A stretch of DNA of 64,000 bases, from the NCBI GenBank assembly GCA_947584295.1, contig CANPWM010000001.1, positions 79,049-143,048 of the forward strand, written 5' to 3'. A model generated the notes under the pieces. The model was given only the letters and a program-made list of their open reading frames with translations. It was not told the DNA's origin and ran no database searches. Every line of letters begins with the position of its first letter. Position 1 is the stretch's first letter. This stretch comes from an uncultured Oscillospiraceae bacterium (lineage in GTDB: Bacteria; Bacillota; Clostridia; Oscillospirales; Oscillospiraceae). Below are positions 58,610 to 64,000 of this stretch, one piece after another. Position numbers and translations under genes: made by a program.

Positions 58610-60955
58610 TTAGCCGTTGACCACATTGTAGAGCCAGTAGATATACATGGCAAGCTCCGCCCGCGTCACAGGATCGGCGGCGCCCACCCTGCCGGTTTCG
58701 TCCACGGCGATGATGTCGTTCTCATAGAGGAAATCCACGGACTTCTTAGCCCACCCGGCCACCTTGTCGGCGTACTCATAGGAGGAGGTGGGTTCGCAGG
58801 AGAAGCCGAAACGCTCCAGCGTCCTGCAAAGCAGCGTACACAGGGTCTGGGTGTCCAGCCGGTTGCCGCCGCCAAAGACCAGCTTTCCGGTGGAGGGATC
58901 CGGGAACCCGGTGGTGATGCCTCTGGTGTAGGCCCAGGCGGCGGCCTCCTGGTACCACTTGCCCTGGATATCGGTGAGGGGATTTTCGTTCTCCTGCCCC
59001 TTGAGGCCAAAGCAGTTGTAGAGCATCTGGATCACCTGGGCCCGGTCGGCAAAGCCGTTGGGATCAAACCGGCCCGTGCCGTCGCCGTTCAGGCAGTGGC
59101 GGAGGCCCAGATAGGTGATGTACTCATAGTAGGGGTTATCCACGGGTACGTCCTTGAAGAGCTGGGGGTTGACCCGTTGTTCCACGTCCAGGGCCTCGCC
59201 CAGATCGGCGGCAAGCTGGATAATGAACTCGGTGGACAGGGGATTGGGCAGGCCGATGGTCTCAAACTGCTCCTGGAAGCCCATGGACGGATCCAGGGCA
59301 ACAAAGCTCAGGTACTCGTCCAGGGCCTTGTCATAGCCCGTCTCCTGGGCCTCCAGCCAGAAGGTGGCCGCCCCGGCGGCGGAGACGGAGTAGCTCACAT
59401 AATAGAGGGGCTGGACGGTGAGGTGCGGGAGCGTCTGCCAGTCCATGGGATCCTCCAGCATATACGCTTCGCTGAGCTGGTCGAACTTGTCGCAGATGTC
59501 CTCATAGGTGACGCCGGGGGTGGTGTGGGTATACAGCTCCAGCTCGCCGAAGAAGGCCCCGTAGACGATGGCGTAGGTGGTGATGTCGTCCATCAGGATA
59601 TCCAGGGCCAGCTCGCCGCCCTCCTTGCCGAAGAAGTCCTCATAGAACTGGGAAAAGAGAAGCTCCATGCCCTGGGAGTGTACCTCGGAGATATCGGTGT
59701 TGGCGGAGACGTCGTTCCAGCCGGTGGGGTGCCAGTACCAATTGTTGTAGTGGCCAAACTCGTGGACGATGGTGGAGAAGTCCCCCATGTAGCCGCTGGG
59801 GGAGGAGAACATATAGGGAGCGCCGTAGCCCTCCAGAATGAAGGTGTAGGCACCGGTGTCCTTCCCGGCGCCGGCGGTGATGTCGTAGAGGTTATGCTTG
59901 CGCATATACTGGAAGGACTCCACAAGCTCCGGACTGAGCTTTTTAAGACAGCTCTCTATGTAGTCCAGGGTGTCCTGCCCGGTGTAGTCGCCGTTATAGA
60001 TGGCCTGGGCCTCCGGGCCGGAGAAGTAGAAATCATCTACCGCGTTATCCGTGATCTGGTCGATCTGAGCGGCCAGGGGGGCGATGTATTTCTTCACGGC
60101 GTCAAAATAGGCCTGGATCTCCTGGGGGGTGAAGTCCCTGCCGTATTCGTTGAGGTAGCCGTAGGCGGCGTAATCGTCATAGCCGTAGTTCTCCGCGATG
60201 CGCCGGGTCACGTCCAGCATCTCGAGGTAGATGTCCCCCAGGCCCTGGTAGTAGGCGTCCATCAGAAGATCGTAGATGATGTCCACGTCATCGTCGTCCA
60301 CCTTACCGGCGGCATAGGCATCGTTCAGGCCCTCAAAGGTGTACGCCGTCCCCTGATAGATCACGGGGAAGCCGTTGGCGTAGGCGGCGTTATACTCCGG
60401 CTCGATGGCGTTCAGCTCGGCCAGAAGGGCCTTCTCCTGGTCGGTCATCGGCTCATAGCTCTGATAGAAGCTCACGTCCCCGTCGGAGAGCTTCTCGGCC
60501 TTGATGAAGTAGGCGGCGTGGGAGGAGGCGAGGATATCCCTGACGGCCGTCCGCAGGATATCGCCGATGGCGACGCCCAGGTTGTAATAATCGGAGGACT
60601 GCCGCGCCAAGGACGCGTCGTTCACGTTCAGAGTACTGCGGAAATACAGCAGCTCATAGTTGGTAAAGGCGGTGGAGCGGGCCTTGGAGATGGCCTGGAA
60701 GGCCGCCTCTACGGCCTCGTCGGTGGCGGAGGGGTCGGCAAGGAGGGCGTTCAGCGCCGCCGCCAGCTTGTCCGCGTCGGCCTGAGTGATGGGCGTGACC
60801 TCCAGCGTCTTCAGGTCGATGTCCTGATCGTGGTACTGATCGACGAAATACCGCGTACCGTCCTCTCCGGCCTCGCCGGTCCCGGCGGCAAAGGTCATGG
60901 GAGCCAGGGAGAACACCAGGCAGATCGCCAGCAGTAGGGAAACGAGCTTTTTCAT
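58610..60955 (-). CDS. Secreted M3 family metallopeptidase with C-terminal S-layer repeats
   Basis: A 781-residue protein with a signal peptide (about 1-23, ending TFAAG). The catalytic domain (about 30-570) resembles oligoendopeptidase F, with the zinc motif IVHEFGHYNNWYWH near residue 395. Three S-layer homology segments follow (about 590-780; LFKDVPVDNPYYEYITYLGL, WAYTRGITTGFPDP, DPVTRAELAMYIYWLYNVV). M3 enzymes are normally cytosolic, so a wall-bound form implies digestion of external peptides. A weak TTGCGT/TATGCT promoter and a strong leader hairpin (60984-61013) lie upstream. Confidence 0.9.
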   Translation of the reverse strand: MKKLVSLLLAICLVFSLAPMTFAAGTGEAGEDGTRYFVDQYHDQDIDLKTLEVTPITQADADKLAAALNALLADPSATDEAVEAAFQAISKARSTAFTNYELLYFRSTLNVNDASLARQSSDYYNLGVAIGDILRTAVRDILASSHAAYFIKAEKLSDGDVSFYQSYEPMTDQEKALLAELNAIEPEYNAAYANGFPVIYQGTAYTFEGLNDAYAAGKVDDDDVDIIYDLLMDAYYQGLGDIYLEMLDVTRRIAENYGYDDYAAYGYLNEYGRDFTPQEIQAYFDAVKKYIAPLAAQIDQITDNAVDDFYFSGPEAQAIYNGDYTGQDTLDYIESCLKKLSPELVESFQYMRKHNLYDITAGAGKDTGAYTFILEGYGAPYMFSSPSGYMGDFSTIVHEFGHYNNWYWHPTGWNDVSANTDISEVHSQGMELLFSQFYEDFFGKEGGELALDILMDDITTYAIVYGAFFGELELYTHTTPGVTYEDICDKFDQLSEAYMLEDPMDWQTLPHLTVQPLYYVSYSVSAAGAATFWLEAQETGYDKALDEYLSFVALDPSMGFQEQFETIGLPNPLSTEFIIQLAADLGEALDVEQRVNPQLFKDVPVDNPYYEYITYLGLRHCLNGDGTGRFDPNGFADRAQVIQMLYNCFGLKGQENENPLTDIQGKWYQEAAAWAYTRGITTGFPDPSTGKLVFGGGNRLDTQTLCTLLCRTLERFGFSCEPTSSYEYADKVAGWAKKSVDFLYENDIIAVDETGRVGAADPVTRAELAMYIYWLYNVVNG

Positions 60956-60983
60956 GGGGGCCTCCAGTTCATATCATTTATTT

Positions 60984-61013
60984 ACGCCGGGCGGACGACT
61001 GCCCGCCGGGCGT
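60984..61013. other. Leader hairpin upstream of the M3 peptidase gene
   Basis: ACGCCGGGCGG and its near-complement CCGCCGGGCGT with a loop of about 8 bases, inside the 5' leader on the minus strand. It could affect RNA stability. Confidence 0.55.
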
Positions 61014-61169
61014 AAGGATCGACACTGCAAGCATACCATTCTTTTCAAAAAAACGCAAGAGCGCGGCAGAATTTTTTGTAAGACAGGCCCGCATTTGCTC
61101 AAGGACGCCTTTTTCGGAGGTCAAATCGCGTTTGGGGGCTTTTCATTTTCGCGGGTTTGGTGTAAAATC

Positions 61170-61201
61170 TTAAGGTGAGGGTTCAACTCCCGTCACCTTA
61201 A
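61170..61201 (+). other. tRNA acceptor/T-arm-like minihelix before the pyrophosphatase gene
   Basis: TTAAGGTGA pairs with TCACCTTAA, and inside GGG-TTCAACT-CCC forms a T-arm-like stem-loop with one bulged G. The 22 bases at its 3' side match the right arm of the structured element at 47397-47424 except for one base. A TAAAAT box (61163-61168) precedes it directly. Confidence 0.6.
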
Positions 61202-61219
61202 AAGAAGGAGGGGACTTCA

Positions 61220-62836
61220 TTGGAGAAGATTTTTGTCACCGGCCATAAAAACCCGGATACGGACTCCGTGGTAGCCGCCCTGAGCCTCGCGGCTCTGCAA
61301 AACGCCACGGGGGAGCGGTCCTATGTGGCCGCGCGCCTGGGCCATCTCAGCGACGAGACGCACATGATCCTGGAGCGTTTCGGCGCGGAGCCGCCGGTCT
61401 ATGTGAAGGATATGCGCACCCAGGTCCAGGATCTGGACTTTGACGTGCCGCCCATTCTTGGCGGCGGCGTCACCGTCAACCGCGTCTGGTCGGCCATGGA
61501 GGAGGACAAGCACATCTCCGCCATACCCATCACCGACGAGGACGGGCGCCTGATGGGCATGATGACGGCGGGGGACATCGCCGCCTATGACATCGCCACC
61601 ATCGAGGATCCCACCCTGCGGCAAGTGCCGCTGTTCAATATCCTCTCCGTGCTGGAGGGCCAGATCTTGACCGAGGGGCCGGAGCTGTCCAACGCCGTCT
61701 CCGGGGAGGTGGTGCTGGCGCTGCCCACCGCCGCCGAGGCGCCGCTGTTCCACGGCCCCGACACCGTCCTCGTCTGCGGCGACCAGCCGGAGATCCTCCG
61801 CGCCGCCGTAAAGGCGGGGGTCAGGTGCGTGGTCCTGTGCCGCGCCCGTCTGCCGGAGGACGTGGCCGCCTGCTCCGGGGCCACCACCGTCATCTCCACC
61901 CCCTACGACGGCCTGCGGGCCGTGCGGCGGCTCTTTCAGGCCATTCCCGTGGAGCGGCTGGCCTCCGGGCGCAACATCGAGGCCTTCCACCTGACGGACT
62001 TCATCGACGACGTGAAGGAGGTCGTCCTGCGCAGCCGTTACAGGAGCTACCCCATCTTGGACGAGAATGACCGGGTGGTGGGTACGCTCTCCCGGTTCCA
62101 CCTGATCCGCCCCCGGCGCAAAAAGGTGGTGCTGGTGGATCACAACGAGCTTGCCCAGTCCGTCCCCGGACTGGACGAGGCGGAGATCTTGGCCATCATC
62201 GACCACCACCGCCTGGCGGATATCCAGACTCAGAACCCCATCTATGTGCGCAACGAGCCGGTAGGCAGCTCCAACACCATCATCGCCGCCATGTTCCAGG
62301 AGCGGGGCCTGATGCCCTCCAAAAAGCTGGCGGGGCTGATGGCGGCGGCCATCGTCTCCGACACGGTCATGTTCAAATCCCCCACCGCCACGCCCCGGGA
62401 CCGCAAGATGGCCGAGCGGCTGGCCGGCATCGCGGAGGTGGATCTGGAGGAGCTGGGCCGCTTCATCTTCTCCGCCTCCACCCCGGAGGACAAGCCGGTG
62501 AGGGATCTGCTGTTCACCGATTTCAAGGAGTTCCACATCGCCGGCCACGCCTTCGGCATCTCCCAGATCACCTGCATGGACTCCCAGCGCCAGATGAAGC
62601 GCAAGGGAGAGTTTTTGGAGGTGATGGCCGAGACGGTCAGGAAAAACGGCTACTCCATGATGATCCTGATGCTCACCGACGTGCTTTTGGAGGGCAGCCG
62701 CGTGCTGTGCCTGGGCGGCGAGGACGTCTTTACCCAGGCCTTCAACACGGAGCTTCACGACAACGAGGCCTTCCTCCCCGGGGTCATGAGCCGCAAAAAA
62801 CAGATCGTCCCCATGCTCTCCGCCCTCTGGGGCTAA
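61220..62836 (+). CDS. Manganese-dependent inorganic pyrophosphatase with CBS and DRTGG domains
   Basis: A 538-residue family II pyrophosphatase. The first DHH part (FVTGHKNPDTDSVVAALSLA) is followed by an inserted CBS domain, a DRTGG domain and a second CBS domain (about residues 70-300). The DHH part resumes with LVDHNELAQSVPG and AIIDHHRLADIQT, and a DHHA2 domain ends the protein. In relatives adenine nucleotides bound to CBS domains tune activity. The start is TTG behind AAGGAGGGG. Confidence 0.92.
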   Translation: MEKIFVTGHKNPDTDSVVAALSLAALQNATGERSYVAARLGHLSDETHMILERFGAEPPVYVKDMRTQVQDLDFDVPPILGGGVTVNRVWSAMEEDKHISAIPITDEDGRLMGMMTAGDIAAYDIATIEDPTLRQVPLFNILSVLEGQILTEGPELSNAVSGEVVLALPTAAEAPLFHGPDTVLVCGDQPEILRAAVKAGVRCVVLCRARLPEDVAACSGATTVISTPYDGLRAVRRLFQAIPVERLASGRNIEAFHLTDFIDDVKEVVLRSRYRSYPILDENDRVVGTLSRFHLIRPRRKKVVLVDHNELAQSVPGLDEAEILAIIDHHRLADIQTQNPIYVRNEPVGSSNTIIAAMFQERGLMPSKKLAGLMAAAIVSDTVMFKSPTATPRDRKMAERLAGIAEVDLEELGRFIFSASTPEDKPVRDLLFTDFKEFHIAGHAFGISQITCMDSQRQMKRKGEFLEVMAETVRKNGYSMMILMLTDVLLEGSRVLCLGGEDVFTQAFNTELHDNEAFLPGVMSRKKQIVPMLSALWG

Positions 62837-63043
62837 GCGCCAGGGCAACCGCCCAATTCCTAAATTAAATTTCCAGAAATTCAGAGGGCGGGTTTTGAAC
62901 CCGCCCCTACGGCTTTTAAGGGAAAAAATATGCGTTATTTTTGCAAAATCCTTCATCAGAGCTTGTAGGGGCCGCCTCTTTTGGTGGCCCGCAGTCTTAC
63001 GCAATAATTTTCCCATATATTTTATTTCCCCCAACGAACCAAC

Positions 63044-63190
63044 CACCCGTACGGGCCGGACACGTCGTCGCGGAACCGGCTTTACCTCGCGTCCCCGCGC
63101 GGCGGGAACGCTCAGGCGCACGGTTCGCTCCTCCTTTCCCCATCGGGCAACGGCCCGATGGGGCCCCCATGCGGCCCGCCCATCGAATTC
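63044..63190 (+). repeat. Long repeat unit, copy 3 of 4
   Basis: Same unit as 12041-12187, including CGTCGTCGCGGAACCGGCTT and the CCCCATCGGGC hairpin; only scattered differences. Confidence 0.85.
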
Positions 63191-63357
63191 CGATTCCGCC
63201 TCCCCAAAAAGGTTGCGGCTCCGCCGCGTATTCCCAATGTGGGCCGCCGTGGGCGGCGGCCCCTACAACATATGGGGAAGCTTATCTGTAATTCGGTGGG
63301 CCGCCGTGGGCGGCGGCCCGTACGGCGTTGTGGGGTGGCCTTTCAGGAATTCGATAC

Positions 63358-63522
63358 ACGGGCCGGCCGGGTGTCCGGCCCGTACAGAACATTTTGTGTA
63401 ATAATTAAATTTCCGTATGTTCGGAGGGAAGGGTTTGGAAGGGGAACCGTCAGGGTTCCCCTTCTGATTCAATCACCCTCCGCCGCGCGGCGGAGGGGCC
63501 GCCTCTCCAGGCGGCCCGCAGT
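63358..63522 (-). repeat. 165-bp composite module, inverted partner of 44819-44986
   Basis: Read on the minus strand it follows block D element by element: GGGCCGCC palindrome, TGATTGAATCAGAAGGGGAA, ACGGAAATTTAATTATTACA, AAAATGTTCTGTACGGGCCG and the GGGCCGGCC-type palindrome. Confidence 0.85.
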
Positions 63523-63571
63523 CATACGCAATGATTTCCCCATATCTTTTCGTTTCCCCCAACGCACAATC

Positions 63572-63719
63572 CACCCGTACGGGCCGGACACGTCGTCGCG
63601 GAACCGGCTTAACCTCGCGTCCCCGCGCGGCGGGAACGCTCAGGCGCACGGTTCGCTCCTCCTTTCCCCATCGGGCAACGGCCCGCTGGGGCCCCCCATG
63701 CGGCCCGCCAATCGAATTC
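63572..63719 (+). repeat. Long repeat unit, copy 4 of 4
   Basis: Same unit, 528 bp from copy 3 in direct orientation. One arm of its hairpin has changed (GCCCGCTGGGG instead of GCCCGATGGGG). Confidence 0.85.
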
Positions 63720-63901
63720 CCGTATATTTAATTTAACCGCCGTAGGGGCCGCCGTCCCCGGCGGCCCGTCCCGGTCAACCTCCGGGCGGTCAATCAACGA
63801 TGGAAGGGTCGCCCGGGAGGGCGACCCCTACGAAAACGTAAGCATGAGTCGGTGCGAAATTCGATACCGCCACGGGCCGCCGTTGGCGGCGCAATTGTCA
63901 C

Positions 63902-64000
63902 TCAGTCCACGCAAATAAGCTCGTAGTCCGTGGTGCCGTAGCCCAGGGCCGCGGCGGCCTCGATGGTGTGCCGCCCGTGGCGGGACTCCACCCGCTTCAA
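63902..64000 (-). CDS. C-terminal end of an unidentified protein (partial)
   Basis: Minus strand: 32 codons enter from beyond the window, ending SRHGRHTIEAAAALGYGTTD then YELICVD and a TGA stop. Codon use fits a real gene and the frame ends exactly where repeat block E begins. Too short to name. Confidence 0.6.
   Translation of the reverse strand: MKRVESRHGRHTIEAAAALGYGTTDYELICVD

Larger units (their letters stand above)
62837..63901. repeat. Repeat block E: mosaic of palindromic modules, over 1 kb
   Basis: Between the convergent pyrophosphatase gene and the gene at the window end: GGCGGGTT unit near 62885; GGGCCGCC units near 62964 and 63496; two long units; a GCGGCTCCGCCGC hairpin near 63210; GGGCCGCCG units near 63239, 63297 and partial at 63872; a GGGCCGGCC unit near 63357 leading into the inverted 165-bp composite; a GTCCCCGGCGGCCC unit near 63741; and a GGTCGCCC unit near 63806. 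Open frames up to 192 codons here arise from the repeats. Confidence 0.88.

Noticed and set aside
58445..60937. 830-codon plus-strand open frame opposite the M3 peptidase
   Set aside because: Antisense shadow; the minus-strand frame has signal peptide, zinc motif and S-layer repeats.
61217..63121. 634-codon minus-strand open frame
   Set aside because: Runs through repeat block E and antisense to the pyrophosphatase gene; Gly/His/Asp-rich shadow composition.
63158..63736. 192-codon open frame and similar frames in the repeat blocks
   Set aside because: Composed entirely of repeat modules; equivalent peptide fragments recur in every block in different frames.

Overview
The window reads as one chromosomal stretch of a high-GC, spore-forming member of the Clostridia, most likely a gut Oscillospiraceae (Flavonifractor/Pseudoflavonifractor/Lawsonibacter-like). 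The reasons are the endospore genes (sigK, yqfC, yqfD, a ylbJ-type gene), the ClpE-type chaperone, the era-yqzL-recO order, frequent TTG/GTG starts behind strong Shine-Dalgarno sites, and GC-rich coding DNA broken by AT-rich promoters. The genus is inference. Nothing looks like a prophage, plasmid, classical insertion sequence or CRISPR array.

Layout. 1-6.6 kb: end of an ECF vitamin transporter (ecfA2, ecfT), truA, an anchored DUF5711 protein, cvpA and clpE. 6.7-17.3 kb: rlmD, two TIM-barrel enzymes, an XRE-type membrane regulator, asparaginase, a flavin reductase, a beta-CASP hydrolase, yqeG. 17.3-22.3 kb: M24 peptidase, efp, an acidic zinc-ribbon protein, an ABC-F ATPase, a YdcF protein. 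22.4-29.3 kb, minus strand: an AlgI/AlgJ-like O-acylation module with four lipoproteins. 29.4-36.3 kb: tcdA, a family 9 pectate-lyase-like protein, birA, a ylbJ-like gene. 36.4-44.7 kb: the conserved yqfC-yqfD-phoH-...-ybeY-era-yqzL-recO block with an M32 peptidase and a foreign-looking gene inserted, then a LarA homologue. 45.2-50.6 kb: an S-layer protein with a disabled transglutaminase fold, a candidate structured RNA, sigK, and a two-gene operon of an ECF sigma factor with a membrane-anchored serpin. 50.6-62.8 kb: a heterodimeric ABC exporter between inverted repeats, a NitT/TauT-type importer with a Crp/Fnr regulator, a surface M3 peptidase, and a CBS/DRTGG pyrophosphatase.

The most unusual content is of three kinds. 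(1) Five intergenic blocks (about 12.0, 15.0-16.0, 30.5-31.3, 44.8-45.2 and 62.9-63.9 kb) are mosaics of recurrent GC-rich palindromic modules, four of them at convergent gene junctions; one supplies the last codons of the asparaginase gene, and a 165-bp module in inverted orientation brackets 18.4 kb. (2) A sigma factor is translationally coupled to a protein with a short cytoplasmic tail, one membrane helix and an extracellular serpin, a plausible protease-sensing anti-sigma system. (3) A 28-bp inverted repeat resembling the 3' end of a tRNA closes a structured element of about 280 nt with its own -10 box and terminator, and a 32-nt miniature of it lies before the pyrophosphatase gene.

Site coordinates were counted by hand and may be off by a base or two; no database search was possible.
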